Shown piece after piece: positions 54,401 to 63,413 of a stretch of 64,000 bases of DNA. The translations under genes were made by a program, and so were the position numbers. The stretch is from Pseudoalteromonas xiamenensis. Lineage in GTDB: Bacteria > Pseudomonadota > Gammaproteobacteria > Enterobacterales > Alteromonadaceae. How positions within the stretch are numbered: the stretch's first letter is position 1; every line of letters starts with the position of its first letter. The notes under the pieces were generated by a model. That model was not told the DNA's origin. It did no database searches and was given only the letters and a program-made list of their open reading frames with translations. The stretch lies in the NCBI RefSeq assembly GCF_030994125.1, contig NZ_CP099917.1, forward strand, positions 2,960,001-3,024,000. Direction: 5' to 3'.

Positions 54401-55204
54401 AAGTCGGGTTCGTTAGCCAGTGGATTGCTTTCAATCGCGGGGAAAGCATTACCGGGTGTGAGTGCGATTGGCGCTGGGTGGCTGGGCAGCGTGTTGTCAC
54501 CAGATGAAAATACGGCTGGTACGGAAGGGGACCCTTCCGCAGACAGTGGCCCTTTATCGTTTATTAAAAACAAAGCGATTAATCCGTTTAACGCCGTTGC
54601 AAGCACCATGTCTATTTTGGCAAATCAACGCGGAAACAAAAAAAGCCCGATTCACGCTATTGCAAAAGTCGGTAGTTGGGCTGGTGATGCATTGAATTGG
54701 CATACCGCATTTAGTGCGGCTAACGACGATTCAATGTCTACAACGGAAAAAGCTGGTGCTGTGAGCAGTACTTTGGGTGGTATGTATGCTGGAAAGGCGG
54801 CTGAAGGTGCTCTGGGCAAAAGCAAAAATCCAGCACTTCAAGCTTTAGCACCTGCTGCAGGATTTCTGGCAAATGGTGTGGTTGGCGGCGGTATCAAGGC
54901 GCTTTTCGGCTTAGGCAAAAAAGAAGAACCTGAAATTCGCGCGAGTTCTGCGGAGTTTCCTTCGTCACTTTCACCTGAGGCGTTGACTGACACCAGCACA
55001 AATAAAGCGGCTCTCGACAGTACGAGTGGATCATCGACATCAGCTCAAACGAACCAAGTGACTGTCAATGCCAATATTACCGTCAACGCTGGGCCTAATG
55101 CACAACCTCAGGATATCGCTATTCAAATCAAGCAAGTCTTAGAGCAACAACAACAGCGTGCGATGAAGGACGTTCAGGCGCGTTATTATAATTCTGTGGC
55201 GTAG
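51479..55204 (+). CDS. Tape measure protein T with two repeat arrays
   Basis: 1241 residues. Residues ~161-460 are six 43-residue helical repeats (LPALQQLDG..., then LLxxDL..LL..SPEVL.A.GL) plus a degenerate seventh. Then come a basic segment (ARKKAKSRQAKKVKGQ), a Gly/Ala hydrophobic region (~690-735, AGAAAGAAIGSIIPGVGTLI) and three near-identical 67-residue repeats (residues ~821-1010, QGIKGENDEQGEKKSG). The C-terminal part holds a Gln-rich end. Tape length sets tail length; 1241 residues at about 1.5 angstrom each gives about 185 nm. It follows E/E', the canonical order. Confidence 0.92.
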   Translation: MTQQDPSALSVARNKVKDVLPAQPAHAQITAQLGGLISQLLNNQTKQNQDINVFVNAMLTQQSQLSQLMKTLPASLSMQQASVSMSAPDLGSAATTSTVDTTAASLSGTAEKREGTASIEMNANSPEVSVSTELNTLQKQIPEVINNIDLNAVNQLIAQQIPALSQLDLAASLKPDLTQITDALPNLLRAIGLPEMAATLNESLPALRQLDGDALLAGDIQQLLQVSPEVFNAVGLSSAANIMTKALPALQQLDGHTLLSTDLSALLKVSPRVLEAIGLESSADVLQKAIPILTQLDMPALADGQLGSLLDAAPEVLRALELEQSADKLSAALPALKQLDLKGIVSGDVSSLMQAAPQLLSALEFDEAANTLNQALPALQKLDPEALLKGDLKSLLDAAPELLSAFGLQDAAGLIERHAGELSKLDVKGLMAGDLSSLRHALPSLFDGLSQGLGLEGLSADLGDAVATLIESNDKTVKNAKGRKTSARKKAKSRQAKKVKGQHADEPDNNTSVAELTDTTTRRDTDSRPSRKPTSRKKHLGPKHRKGKAGAVMQVAGSVMDIMQLGGLFSADDSDASSASLGSVFADLGESVPSGEKNSSSRKRTKKGGTVSKAAKNAKGQKLGSKANLGKGAAKGSWLKGLGKSPVAKVLGKASGPLNAILGAADIAATLNDDSLTKAEKAQQIGASAGSMGGAMAGAAAGAAIGSIIPGVGTLIGGAVGGIIGSFGGESLGGWLGGMLGGDDTEQSEVKQGESRLEPSSEKESSGLAALSELQSTDSPQNSATVPNALSIVPKNRGQSRKDKRNAANKVSTKSKALSKAKLGQGAQAIKGENDEQGEKKSGSLASGLFSIAGKALPGVSAIGAGWLGSVLSPESKAVTKAKSANKAKLAQGAQGIKGENDEQGEKKSGSLASGLLSVAGKALPGVSAIGAGWLGSVLSPKSKAVTKAKSANKAKLAQGAQGIKGENDEQGEKKSGSLASGLLSIAGKALPGVSAIGAGWLGSVLSPDENTAGTEGDPSADSGPLSFIKNKAINPFNAVASTMSILANQRGNKKSPIHAIAKVGSWAGDALNWHTAFSAANDDSMSTTEKAGAVSSTLGGMYAGKAAEGALGKSKNPALQALAPAAGFLANGVVGGGIKALFGLGKKEEPEIRASSAEFPSSLSPEALTDTSTNKAALDSTSGSSTSAQTNQVTVNANITVNAGPNAQPQDIAIQIKQVLEQQQQRAMKDVQARYYNSVA
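51959..52861 (+). repeat. 129-bp (43-residue) repeats in the tape measure
   Basis: Units begin at 51959, 52088, 52217, 52346, 52475 and 52604, with a degenerate unit from 52733. They are diverged in DNA but constant in length, with the protein pattern LPAL.QLD at each start. Confidence 0.85.
53939..54508 (+). repeat. 201-bp tandem repeats in the tape measure
   Basis: Three units start at 53939, 54140 and 54341. They are almost identical in DNA, the third slightly shorter. Each encodes KLxQGAQxIKGENDEQGEKK, then GKALPGVSAIGAGWLGSVLS. The near identity points to a recent expansion. Confidence 0.95.
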
Positions 55205-55251
55205 GTATCCTACGCCCCAAGCAATCCATCACATATTTTTGAGGTAATACG

Positions 55252-55704
55252 ATGGCAAAAGTGAGCCACGCCAATTACATGATGCAATTGGGGAGCTACA
55301 AATTCTCAGTGAGCAGTGCCGCATTTCATAAATTGAAATATGACAGTGAATATCGTTGGGAAACGCTCTCTGCACCGACGGACAAAAACAGTCCCGTGAT
55401 GCAATTCAATGGTGTCGGTGAGCAATCTCTAAATTTAGAGGGCACGATTTACCCACAGTTAGTAAGTAATGGCTTAAAGCAAATGGATTTGATGCGTGAA
55501 GAAGCTGCAAAAGGTGAGCCTTTGTTGCTTGGGTACGTAGAAGAAAGCGGTAACACCAGTCCGAGCGTGGGGCGAGTGATGGGGAAATGGGTTATTTGCT
55601 CTATCGGCGAGGAGCGCACGTTATTTTTTAATAACGGCATTCCTCGCGAAATTAATTTCACTATGACATTAAAGCGCTATGACGAGCGAAAGCAGTCTAA
55701 GTAG
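55252..55704 (+). CDS. Tail protein U
   Basis: 150 residues, P2 gpU family: MMQLGSYKFSVSSAAFHKLK, YRWETLSAPTDKNSPVMQF, GKWVICSIGEERTLFFNNGI and PREINFTMTLKRYD. In P2, gpU is needed for tail completion and is tied to the tape measure and D protein. It lies between T and X as in P2. Confidence 0.94.
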   Translation: MAKVSHANYMMQLGSYKFSVSSAAFHKLKYDSEYRWETLSAPTDKNSPVMQFNGVGEQSLNLEGTIYPQLVSNGLKQMDLMREEAAKGEPLLLGYVEESGNTSPSVGRVMGKWVICSIGEERTLFFNNGIPREINFTMTLKRYDERKQSK

Positions 55705-55712
55705 GAGTAAGT

Positions 55713-55925
55713 ATGAACGGAGTGCATTACGTGACACGTGACGGCGACGTATTGGATTTGATCTGCTGGCGCCACTACGGACGTACGGCGGGGATTGTCG
55801 AAAAAGTATTAGAGGCAAACTACGGTTTAGCCGCACTTGGGCCTATTTACCCAGAGCAAGTAACGATTTTTTTGCCTGAACTACCCAAGCCAAAAACCAA
55901 GCAGGTCATCAATATTTGGGATTAA
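55713..55925 (+). CDS. Tail protein X (LysM-like)
   Basis: 70 residues, P2 gpX family: YVTRDGDVLDLICWRHYGRT, VLEANYGLAALGPIYPEQVT and IFLPELPKP. The fold is LysM-like, found at the hub of contractile tails. It lies 8 bp after U and 3 bp before D. Confidence 0.93.
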   Translation: MNGVHYVTRDGDVLDLICWRHYGRTAGIVEKVLEANYGLAALGPIYPEQVTIFLPELPKPKTKQVINIWD

Positions 55926-55928
55926 TGA

Positions 55929-56936
55929 ATGGATTTACAACCACATTTTTCCATTACCGCGAATGGTAATGAAATTGCCGAGTCGCTACGGGAACGCATT
56001 GTCGAAGTGGTGGTGACCGAACGGACCGGGCTTTTGAGTGATACTTGTTATATTAAATTTGATAACCTCGGCAAAGCACCTATCCAGCTGCCAAAACAAG
56101 GCGACAAAGTTGAAATCGCGATTGGCTATAAGCAAGGATCTGAGGACGGCAATGCGCCGCTAAAATCTCTAGGATTCTTTGAAATTGGTGAATTTAACTT
56201 GAACGGTCCACTTCGGTCACTTGAACTGTTCGGCAATAAAGTCCTGTGGCATAAAGGATTCAAAACGCCTAAACAACGTTCTTGGCCTGAGACTCCTGAG
56301 CCGCTACAAAAACTCAAAGACCTAATCGATAAAATTGCTGGCGAATATGGTCTTGATGCCAAAGTCGCACCTGAATTTGAAGCAACTACACTTGCGCAAA
56401 TAGAGCAGTCCGAAAGTGACATGCAGTTGTTGTCTAAACTCGCCGACCAATTTGATGCCGTCATGAAAATAACCAACGATAAGCTGATCTTTATGCCAAA
56501 AGGTACAGGCAAGTCGTTGAGTGGCAAAGATCTCGAAAAAATCGAGCTCGATAATTCAGAATTGTTAAATTGGAGCCTAAATCGTAGTTTCTACAAACAA
56601 GTCGGTGAAGTGTTCGCCTACTACCATGATTTAAACACCGCGGAGCGAGTCGAAGTAAAAAGTGGCAGTGGTGATCCCGCTCTCGTCTTGCCTTACTTAT
56701 TTGCAGATGAAGCGACAGCAATGGCGGCGACAAAAAGTAAGGCAACAGCGTTAACTCGTTGTTTCAATACGCTGACTTTATCCATAATTGGCAATTCAAA
56801 TTTATCAGCAGGTCAAGCGATTCGTGTCGTCAATACCGACTCAGAGGCGGATGGAAATTGGTATGTCAGTGCGGTGACTCACGGCATCGATCAACAAGGT
56901 TTTCGCAGTCAACTCGTCTGTGAATCATTGAGTTAA
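55929..56936 (+). CDS. Baseplate hub protein D
   Basis: 335 residues, P2 gpD / late control D family (equivalent to the T4 gp27 hub). Landmarks: PHFSITANGNEIAESLRERI, CYIKFDNLGKAPIQLPKQGD, IEQSESDMQLLSKLADQFDA and a C-terminal NTDSEADGNWYVSAVTHGID. It forms the trimeric hub that carries the spike V. It is the last gene of the tailocin. Confidence 0.95.
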   Translation: MDLQPHFSITANGNEIAESLRERIVEVVVTERTGLLSDTCYIKFDNLGKAPIQLPKQGDKVEIAIGYKQGSEDGNAPLKSLGFFEIGEFNLNGPLRSLELFGNKVLWHKGFKTPKQRSWPETPEPLQKLKDLIDKIAGEYGLDAKVAPEFEATTLAQIEQSESDMQLLSKLADQFDAVMKITNDKLIFMPKGTGKSLSGKDLEKIELDNSELLNWSLNRSFYKQVGEVFAYYHDLNTAERVEVKSGSGDPALVLPYLFADEATAMAATKSKATALTRCFNTLTLSIIGNSNLSAGQAIRVVNTDSEADGNWYVSAVTHGIDQQGFRSQLVCESLS

Positions 56937-57234
56937 AAACTCACGGTGAAAGAACAGACATTCTAACGCTTTATCACTCTTTTTTTGGTTTACATCAACC
57001 AGACGTTAAACGGTGATGTGAACCGTGCATCCTTCCTTCTCTTGTGCCTATACGGCATAAGCTTCCCTTCAAAAGTCATTCCCGTTTGGTTTATATACTA
57101 ATCGAAAGTTGTACGGGAAAGTCTCCTTTCTCCATATGGGCCACCCCTGCTTGTTCAGGGCTCTGGCCTCCTTTCCAACGAACGCTTCCAACCTATTCGA
57201 ATACGAATTGTAATTTTTTAGTGGCAGACGATAT
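56937..57234. other. Right edge of the tailocin locus, no gene recognised
   Basis: About 300 bp between the D stop and the 3' end of the EamA gene. A T7 run occurs near 56980-56987 without a clear stem before it. A minus-strand frame at 57069-57260 has a plausible-looking stretch (GWPIWRKETFPYNFRLVYKP) but overlaps the EamA end and has no ribosome site; it may be a relic. I see no att-like repeat. Confidence 0.4.
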
Positions 57235-58131
57235 TCAATGTGGCATAAAAATAAGTACAACCCCTGAAAATGCCAATAGACCGCCTATTACCATGCTGCG
57301 CGTTAATCGATTACCTTGACAAAAGGCGATAGTCATCACAATCAGTGGCGAGGTCGCAAACAACGTTTGCGCAATAGCGGGATCGGTAAATTTTACCGCG
57401 ATGAACTGCAGCCAAACGCCCAAAAAAGTCCCGAAGAAGATGGCAACAACGAGCCAGATTTTATTGCTTACACCACGTAATGAAAGCGCATTTAAAAGCG
57501 AGTGATGACGTAACAAGGCAATCAGCATTCCGATAACAACTGTGCCGCTAAGTAGACGAATGAGCGCTGCCCACCACGTACTGTATTCTCCATAACTTAC
57601 CGCTTGCTTTGTGAGAACCATACCTAATGCTTGGCAAAACGCGGCAGTTAGGGCAAAGGTAATACCCATCAGGTAGCTTTTGGGCATTACATCATGCTTG
57701 TCGTCAGGATAAAGCGCAATAACGACCCCAAGCGTTGTTAATGTAATGGCCAGATAGCTTTGTACTGAGAGATTCACGGAAAAAAACACGTAGTTTATAA
57801 GCACGACGAACATAGGCGCGAGGGACTCCACCACCAAAGTACGTGCAGGACCGAGTAATTTGAGTGCTGCAAAATAAGCACTGTCACCAACCGCTATGCC
57901 TATCACACCACTGAATATCAACCAAAGCCATGTTTGTGGTTGAGAGGGTAATGCCATGTCTTGGGTTACGAGAATAACACTCAACATGAGCAGCGATGCG
58001 AGCACGCCTTTACTTACATTTAATTCAAAGGCGCTTAGCTGGTGGGAAAACTGTTTGTATAAATAGGTAGAAAACGCCCAACTGAATGCCGCTATAAGTG
58101 CAACAGATTCCCCTAACAATGACATGATCAT
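57235..58131 (-). CDS. EamA/DMT-family transporter
   Basis: 298 residues with ten predicted membrane segments in two EamA halves: LIAAFSWAFSTYLYKQFSHQ, IFSGVIGIAVGDSAYFAALK, LGPARTLVVESLAPMFVVLI; second half TAAFCQALGMVLTKQAVSYG, FFGTFLGVWLQFIAVKFTDP. These inner-membrane proteins export small metabolites; the substrate is unknown. It is divergent from metA. A decayed copy of its middle part lies on the other side of the tailocin (8088-8305). Confidence 0.9.
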   Translation of the reverse strand: MIMSLLGESVALIAAFSWAFSTYLYKQFSHQLSAFELNVSKGVLASLLMLSVILVTQDMALPSQPQTWLWLIFSGVIGIAVGDSAYFAALKLLGPARTLVVESLAPMFVVLINYVFFSVNLSVQSYLAITLTTLGVVIALYPDDKHDVMPKSYLMGITFALTAAFCQALGMVLTKQAVSYGEYSTWWAALIRLLSGTVVIGMLIALLRHHSLLNALSLRGVSNKIWLVVAIFFGTFLGVWLQFIAVKFTDPAIAQTLFATSPLIVMTIAFCQGNRLTRSMVIGGLLAFSGVVLIFMPH

Positions 58132-58218
58132 TCTTCTTTTTCGTCGTTCAATATTTCACATTGCGATTATATACAGAAGCAAAACACAATGAAGGGTTTG
58201 AATCAGGTTAAATCATAT

Positions 58219-58242
58219 GGACGTCCATACATCTAGAGGTTG
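58219..58242 (+). promoter_or_regulatory. MetJ operator (three tandem met boxes)
   Basis: Three adjoining 8-bp units resemble the met box AGACGTCT: GGACGTCC (58219-58226), ATACATCT (58227-58234) and AGAGGTTG (58235-58242). MetJ with S-adenosylmethionine binds arrays of two or more boxes. The array overlaps the -35 region of the metA promoter, so binding would repress transcription. Confidence 0.75.
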
Positions 58243-58267
58243 AAAATTTTCCATTTCCCGTCATAAT
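58240..58267 (+). promoter_or_regulatory. metA promoter
   Basis: TTGAAA (58240-58245), 16 bp, CATAAT (58262-58267), about 30 bp before the metA start. Fits a sigma-70 promoter repressed through the overlapping met boxes. Confidence 0.6.
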
Positions 58268-58296
58268 GTCGGGTATATCAACCTTGGGAGTGATCT

Positions 58297-59244
58297 ATGC
58301 CAATTACCGTAAAAGACGATTTACCTGCCATTGCAAAACTTCGCCATGAAAATGTCTTTGTTATGCCTCAAAGTCGAGCGCTGACGCAGGAGATCCGTCC
58401 GATGCGATTGGCTATTTTGAATTTGATGCCCAATAAGGTTGAAACAGAAGTACAATTTATTCGTCTACTTGCCAATACACCGCTGCAAGTGCATGTTGAT
58501 TTATTGCGACTCGATACGCATCGAAGCTCTGAAAATTCAGAACAGCACTTAGACATGTTCTACCGCTATTTTTCAGATGTGAAAGACCAAAACTACGATG
58601 CATTAATTGTGACGGGCGCACCACTTGCTCATTTAGAGTACGAAGACGTCATCTATTGGCAAGAGCTATGCGAATTTTTTGATTGGGCAGAGCATCACGT
58701 GACCTCAACGTTATTTTCGTGTTGGGCAGCCTACGCGGCAATCTATCATCACCATGGAATTAAACGTACTTTGCGTACAGATAAAATAAGTGGTGTATTT
58801 CAACACCATTGTTATTTCAATCATGGTGCGCTCACTCGAGGTTTTGACGATCATTTCTATGTTCCGCATTCTCGTTATGGTCATATTGAGAATGCTCGAT
58901 TTAATGCAAGCAAAGAGCTCGTCGTGCTGGCGGGCTCAGAGGAAGCTGGGGCCTATTTAATTAAAAATCAGTCGGGCAGCCAAGTGTATATTACAGGTCA
59001 CCCTGAGTACGATGCGGATACGCTAAAAAAAGAATACGAGCGTGATTTAGCCAAAGGGCCGAATGCGCCAAAACCACTGCATTACTTCCCGAATGATGAC
59101 GTCACAATCACGCCCTCTAAGGCATGGCAAAGTCACGCCTTTTTATTATTCTCGAACTGGTTAAACTACTACGTATATCAAACCACGCCGTATGACATTA
59201 ATTTGGTTAGCCAAGATGTAAGGACTAACAACTATGCAGAATAA
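58297..59244 (+). CDS. metA: Homoserine O-acyltransferase MetA
   Basis: 315 residues, MetA family (E. coli 309). The catalytic Cys is in [12 protein letters not shown], and the His-Glu pair is in [10 protein letters not shown]. Other blocks: [57 protein letters not shown]. It activates homoserine with an acyl-CoA, the first committed step to methionine. The residues that separate succinyl- from acetyl-CoA use cannot be judged safely by eye; succinyl is usual in this group. A ribosome site GGGAGTG precedes the ATG. It overlaps the metH N-part by 11 bp. Confidence 0.96.
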   Translation: MPITVKDDLPAIAKLRHENVFVMPQSRALTQEIRPMRLAILNLMPNKVETEVQFIRLLANTPLQVHVDLLRLDTHRSSENSEQHLDMFYRYFSDVKDQNYDALIVTGAPLAHLEYEDVIYWQELCEFFDWAEHHVTSTLFSCWAAYAAIYHHHGIKRTLRTDKISGVFQHHCYFNHGALTRGFDDHFYVPHSRYGHIENARFNASKELVVLAGSEEAGAYLIKNQSGSQVYITGHPEYDADTLKKEYERDLAKGPNAPKPLHYFPNDDVTITPSKAWQSHAFLLFSNWLNYYVYQTTPYDINLVSQDVRTNNYAE

Positions 59245-60289
59245 ACTCACCACCCTTGTTGAGTCACTTAAACAACGCATTCTCATTCTGGATGGTGCGA
59301 TGGGCACGATGATTCAGAAACACAAATTCGAAGAAGAAGATTACCGTGGTGAGCGCTTCAAAGACTGGCATGTGTTGGTGAAAGGGAACAATGATTTACT
59401 GAGTCTTACTCAGCCTAACGTCATTGCCGATATTCATCGCCAATATCTTGAAGCGGGTGCAGACATAATCGAAACGAACACCTTTAATTCGACCACCATT
59501 TCAATGGAAGACTACGAAATGGCCGCACTCAGTCGAGAAATCAACGTTGAGTCTGCGAGACTTGCACGTCAAGTGTGTGATGAGTTTACCGCAAAAGATC
59601 CAAGCAAGCCGCGCTATGTAGCCGGTGTTTTGGGTCCAACTTCTAAAACGTGTTCTATTTCTCCTGATGTGAATGACCCCGGGTATCGTAATATCACATT
59701 TGATAAATTGGTGGATGCATATGTCGAATCTACTCTGGCCTTGATGGAAGGTGGCGCGGATTTGATTCTGATTGAAACGATTTTCGACACCTTAAATGCG
59801 AAAGCAGCCGCCTTTGCGGTAGAAGAAGCCTTTGAACAAGCGGGTCGTGCTTTGCCAGTAATGATCTCGGGCACCATCACCGATGCGTCAGGGCGTACAC
59901 TATCGGGCCAAACCACAGAAGCCTTTTACAATTCGATTCGTCATATAAAACCTATCTCAATTGGTTTAAATTGCGCGCTCGGTCCAGATTTGTTACGTCC
60001 TTATGTTGAAGAACTGTCACGTGTTTGTGAGACGTTTACCTCAGTGCATCCTAATGCGGGTTTACCAAACGAATTCGGTGAATATGATTTAGAAGCTGAT
60101 GAAATGGCAAAAGAAATTGTCGATTGGGGTAAAGAAGGTTTTATCAATATCGTTGGTGGCTGTTGTGGTACTACACCAGAGCACATTCGGGCATTTGCAA
60201 AATTACTCGCCCAGATTGAACCACGCCCATTGCCTGAAATAGAGCGCCGCATGCGCCTTGCGGGTTTAGAAGCCTGTAACTTGAATTAG
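59234..60289 (+). CDS. metH: Methionine synthase MetH, homocysteine-binding subunit
   Basis: 351 residues, equal to the first ~350 of the 1227-residue E. coli MetH. It has [14 protein letters not shown] at the start and the zinc-binding Cys residues in GLNCALGP and [10 protein letters not shown]. The chain ends at [10 protein letters not shown] with a TAG, exactly where the linker to the folate domain lies in the full enzyme. It holds homocysteine on zinc for methyl transfer from methylcobalamin and so depends on the next gene's product. It overlaps metA by 11 bp. Confidence 0.93.
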   Translation: MQNKLTTLVESLKQRILILDGAMGTMIQKHKFEEEDYRGERFKDWHVLVKGNNDLLSLTQPNVIADIHRQYLEAGADIIETNTFNSTTISMEDYEMAALSREINVESARLARQVCDEFTAKDPSKPRYVAGVLGPTSKTCSISPDVNDPGYRNITFDKLVDAYVESTLALMEGGADLILIETIFDTLNAKAAAFAVEEAFEQAGRALPVMISGTITDASGRTLSGQTTEAFYNSIRHIKPISIGLNCALGPDLLRPYVEELSRVCETFTSVHPNAGLPNEFGEYDLEADEMAKEIVDWGKEGFINIVGGCCGTTPEHIRAFAKLLAQIEPRPLPEIERRMRLAGLEACNLN

Positions 60290-60300
60290 GAAATTGAAGT

Positions 60301-62934
60301 ATGAGTCAAGCGACAGCTATTTTTACAAACGTCGGTGAAAGAACCAACGTAACCGGATCGGCACGATTCAAGCGCTTAATCATGGAAGGGGACTACGAAA
60401 CCGCATTGGAAGTTGCTCGTGAGCAAGTTGAAAGTGGCGCACAAGTGATTGACATCAACATGGATGAAGCCATGTTGGATTCAAAGGCGGCAATGGTAAA
60501 GTTTCTAAACCTCATTGCCTCTGAGCCTGAAATTTCGCGCGTGCCTATCATGGTCGACTCTTCGAAATGGGATGTCATTGAAGCGGGTTTAAAGTGTATT
60601 CAAGGCAAGGCCATCGTTAACTCTATCTCGTTAAAAGAAGGGATTGAGCCGTTTGTACGCCAAGCCAAAATTATCAAGCGCTTTGGTGCGGCTGTGGTGG
60701 TGATGGCGTTTGATGAAAAAGGCCAAGCTGAAACGGCTGATCGTAAGTTCGATATTTGTGAGCGCTCTTACCGCATTTTGGTGGATGACCTGGGCTTTCC
60801 GCCAGAAGACATTATTTTTGACCCGAATATTTTTGCGGTGGCAACGGGGATTGAAGAACACGACAACTACGCGGTTGAATTTATTGAAGGGACGCGCCGC
60901 ATCAAGAAACATTTGCCTTATTGTAAAATTTCGGGCGGTGTGTCGAATGTGTCGTTTTCATTCCGTGGTAATAATCCTGTACGTGAAGCTATTCACTCTG
61001 TGTTTTTATATCATGCAATCCAAGCAGGTATGGACATGGGCATTGTTAATGCGGGACAGCTTGCGGTTTATGATGACATTCCAGAAGAGCTACGCAACGC
61101 GGTAGAAGATGTGATCCTCAATCGTGATGCGGGCGCGGGTGAGCGCTTGGTTGAATTGGCGCCGAAATACTCAGGTATGGCACAAGCCGAAAAAGTCGAA
61201 GACCTAGAATGGCGTAGCTGGCCTGTTGCTAAACGTTTAGAACATGCGCTCGTTAAAGGGATTACAGAATACATTGATGAAGACACAGAAGCGTGTCGTC
61301 TTTCGTTTGCCAAGCCAATCGAAGTCATTGAAGGGCCGTTGATGGACGGTATGAACGTGGTCGGCGATTTGTTTGGTGCAGGTAAAATGTTCCTGCCACA
61401 GGTAGTCAAATCGGCACGCGTCATGAAGCGCGCGGTCGCTTATCTCGATCCCTACATTCAAGCTGAAAAGCAAGGTGGTTCGAGTGCAGGTAAAATCGTC
61501 ATGGCGACTGTAAAAGGCGATGTGCATGACATCGGTAAAAACATCGTAGGCGTTGTTCTGCAATGCAATAACTACGAAGTCATTGACCTTGGCGTGATGG
61601 TGCCAGCTGAAAAGATCCTGCAAACCGCAATTGATACGAACGCCGACATCATTGGGTTGTCGGGCCTCATTACGCCGTCACTCGATGAAATGGTGCACGT
61701 AGCAAAAGAAATGAAGCGTCGTGGTTTTGAGTTGCCGTTATTAATTGGTGGCGCGACAACATCAAAGGCGCATACCGCGGTGAAAATTGAGCCTCAATAT
61801 GATAAAGGGGTGGTGTATGTAAACAACGCCAGCCGAGCGGTTGGTGTAGTCTCAAGCCTTTTGTCGAAAACACAGAAGCAACCTTTCCTTGAGAGAGTGA
61901 AAGAGGAATATGTGGTGGTGCGAGACCAACAAGCACGGAAAAAACCACGTACAAAGCCAGTTAGTATTGAAAAGGCACGTGATAACGCTTTAGCTTTAGA
62001 TTGGAAAAACTACACCCCACCAGTGCCAGCGAATTTGGGCATTACGGAATTTAGAGATGTGCCCATTGGCACGCTGCGTCAGTACATCGATTGGACGCCA
62101 TTTTTCATGACATGGAGCCTTGCGGGTAAATATCCTCGCATTTTGAGCGATGAAATTGTGGGGGAAGAAGCTACGCAGTTGTTCAACGATGCGAATACGA
62201 TGTTAGATACGCTTGAAAAAGACGGTTCACTGCAGCCGCTTGGTGTAATTGGTTTATTCCCTGCGAATCGTGTAGGGGATGACATTGAAGTTTACACTGA
62301 CGAGTCTCGGACCGAGCGATTAGAACTTGCGTGTCATTTACGTCAGCAAACAGAGAAAACGGATTTTGCAAACTATTGTTTATCTGATTTTGTTGCGCCA
62401 AGAGGCACGCCTGATTACCTAGGTGCATTCGCCGTTACGGGTGGCCTTGAAGAAGATACGCTTGCCGATGTCTTTGAGCAGCAACAAGACGATTACAATA
62501 AGATCATGATAAAAGCGGTCGCAGATCGGCTGGCAGAGGCCTTTGCTGAATATTTACACGAACAAGTACGAAAAGTGTATTGGGGTTATTCAAAAAATGA
62601 GTCACTCTCAAATGAAGAGCTTATCCGTGAAAATTATCAAGGCATTCGTCCAGCTCCTGGTTATCCTGCCTGTCCTGAACATACGGAAAAGCAAAAAATT
62701 TGGGACTTATTAGACGTTGAATCACGCATTGGAATGAAGTTAACGAGTTCTTATGCAATGTGGCCTGGCGCTGCTGTATCGGGCTGGTATTTCTCGCACC
62801 CTGAATCAAAATATTTTGCGGTTGCGTCTATTCAACAAGACCAAGTTGAGGATTACGCAACGCGGGCGAACTTGAGCCTCGCTGAAGCGGAGCGGTGGTT
62901 ATCGCCAAATCTTGGGTACGAACCCGACGCTTAA
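60301..62934 (+). CDS. metH: Methionine synthase MetH, folate/cobalamin/activation subunit
   Basis: 877 residues covering the rest of MetH: pterin-binding domain ([40 protein letters not shown]), cobalamin cap and binding domain with the axial His in [13 protein letters not shown], then [20 protein letters not shown], and the AdoMet activation domain ([12 protein letters not shown]). It starts 11 bp after the previous stop with AGGAAATTG upstream. The two frames differ and both have stops at the junction, so this is a genuine two-gene arrangement rather than a single frameshift. Confidence 0.95.
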   Translation: MSQATAIFTNVGERTNVTGSARFKRLIMEGDYETALEVAREQVESGAQVIDINMDEAMLDSKAAMVKFLNLIASEPEISRVPIMVDSSKWDVIEAGLKCIQGKAIVNSISLKEGIEPFVRQAKIIKRFGAAVVVMAFDEKGQAETADRKFDICERSYRILVDDLGFPPEDIIFDPNIFAVATGIEEHDNYAVEFIEGTRRIKKHLPYCKISGGVSNVSFSFRGNNPVREAIHSVFLYHAIQAGMDMGIVNAGQLAVYDDIPEELRNAVEDVILNRDAGAGERLVELAPKYSGMAQAEKVEDLEWRSWPVAKRLEHALVKGITEYIDEDTEACRLSFAKPIEVIEGPLMDGMNVVGDLFGAGKMFLPQVVKSARVMKRAVAYLDPYIQAEKQGGSSAGKIVMATVKGDVHDIGKNIVGVVLQCNNYEVIDLGVMVPAEKILQTAIDTNADIIGLSGLITPSLDEMVHVAKEMKRRGFELPLLIGGATTSKAHTAVKIEPQYDKGVVYVNNASRAVGVVSSLLSKTQKQPFLERVKEEYVVVRDQQARKKPRTKPVSIEKARDNALALDWKNYTPPVPANLGITEFRDVPIGTLRQYIDWTPFFMTWSLAGKYPRILSDEIVGEEATQLFNDANTMLDTLEKDGSLQPLGVIGLFPANRVGDDIEVYTDESRTERLELACHLRQQTEKTDFANYCLSDFVAPRGTPDYLGAFAVTGGLEEDTLADVFEQQQDDYNKIMIKAVADRLAEAFAEYLHEQVRKVYWGYSKNESLSNEELIRENYQGIRPAPGYPACPEHTEKQKIWDLLDVESRIGMKLTSSYAMWPGAAVSGWYFSHPESKYFAVASIQQDQVEDYATRANLSLAEAERWLSPNLGYEPDA

Positions 62935-62946
62935 TCCCTTGTTTTT

Positions 62947-62972
62947 AAAAACGCAGCTTGCTGCGTTTTTTT
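62947..62972 (+). terminator. met operon intrinsic terminator
   Basis: AAAAACGCAGC-TT-GCTGCGTTTTTTT hairpin, 13 bp after the metH stop. Confidence 0.92.
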
Positions 62973-63146
62973 CTATTTCCCTATTGTATTTTGCTTTTCT
63001 CTTATCAATAATGCGCAGCGTATTTTTGGTGAAGATTTGTACTAACCTAATGCGGTACTTATTTTCAGATAAAGAATAGGGCTCCATCGATGAACATCGT
63101 GTACGCCTTTAATAGCAAACTTAAAAAGAACCAACTCGAGGAAAAG

Positions 63147-63329
63147 ATGAGTAAAAAAAATAAAATGGTCCATGATCATAAACGTGGTGAGATTAAAGAT
63201 AACGCGATGAAAGCGCTTGTGACCAGCGTCCTATTTCAGAGCAAAGTGGAAAAAGCGAAGAAAGGTAAGGGGAGCTATTCACGCGCTGCAAAGCATAAAG
63301 GCCAAGTGCCTTATTTAATGGCTGCTTAA
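63147..63329 (+). CDS. arfA: Alternative ribosome-rescue factor ArfA
   Basis: 60 residues from the ATG at 63147, chosen for its GAGGAAAAG site and because the ArfA motifs begin there: HDHKRGEIKDNAMKALVTSV, LFQSKVEKAKKGKGSYSRAA. An earlier ATG at 63090 would add 19 unrelated residues. ArfA recruits release factor RF2 to ribosomes stalled without a stop codon when trans-translation fails. In E. coli its mRNA is cut short in the coding region so that tmRNA controls it; a small AAGGC/GCCTT stem at 63298-63312, inside the last codons, might serve the same role but is weak. Confidence 0.85.
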   Translation: MSKKNKMVHDHKRGEIKDNAMKALVTSVLFQSKVEKAKKGKGSYSRAAKHKGQVPYLMAA

Positions 63330-63413
63330 CGTTTTATTGACTGAGCTGACATCAAATAAGGTATTTAGGGTAAAGTCGACGTACCACGTCTAAAAAACAA
63401 AACCAGTATAAAT

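Noticed and set aside
8397..56936. Complete P2-like prophage
   Set aside because: Only tail, lysis and regulatory genes are present. There is no capsid, portal, terminase, scaffold, integrase or replication gene, so a tail-only particle fits better.
8397..56936. MAC/eCIS-type contractile injection system
   Set aside because: The J, I, W, FI, FII, E/E', T, U, X, D set is of the P2/R-pyocin type, and no AAA ATPase typical of eCIS or any obvious effector gene is visible.
57044..57319. Small plus-strand gene at the right edge
   Set aside because: It overlaps the EamA 3' end on the other strand, has no recognisable motif and no ribosome site.
59234..62934. MetH as a frameshifted pseudogene
   Set aside because: The first frame ends with a stop at the domain linker, the second frame has an upstream stop and its own start and ribosome site, and both halves keep all key residues.
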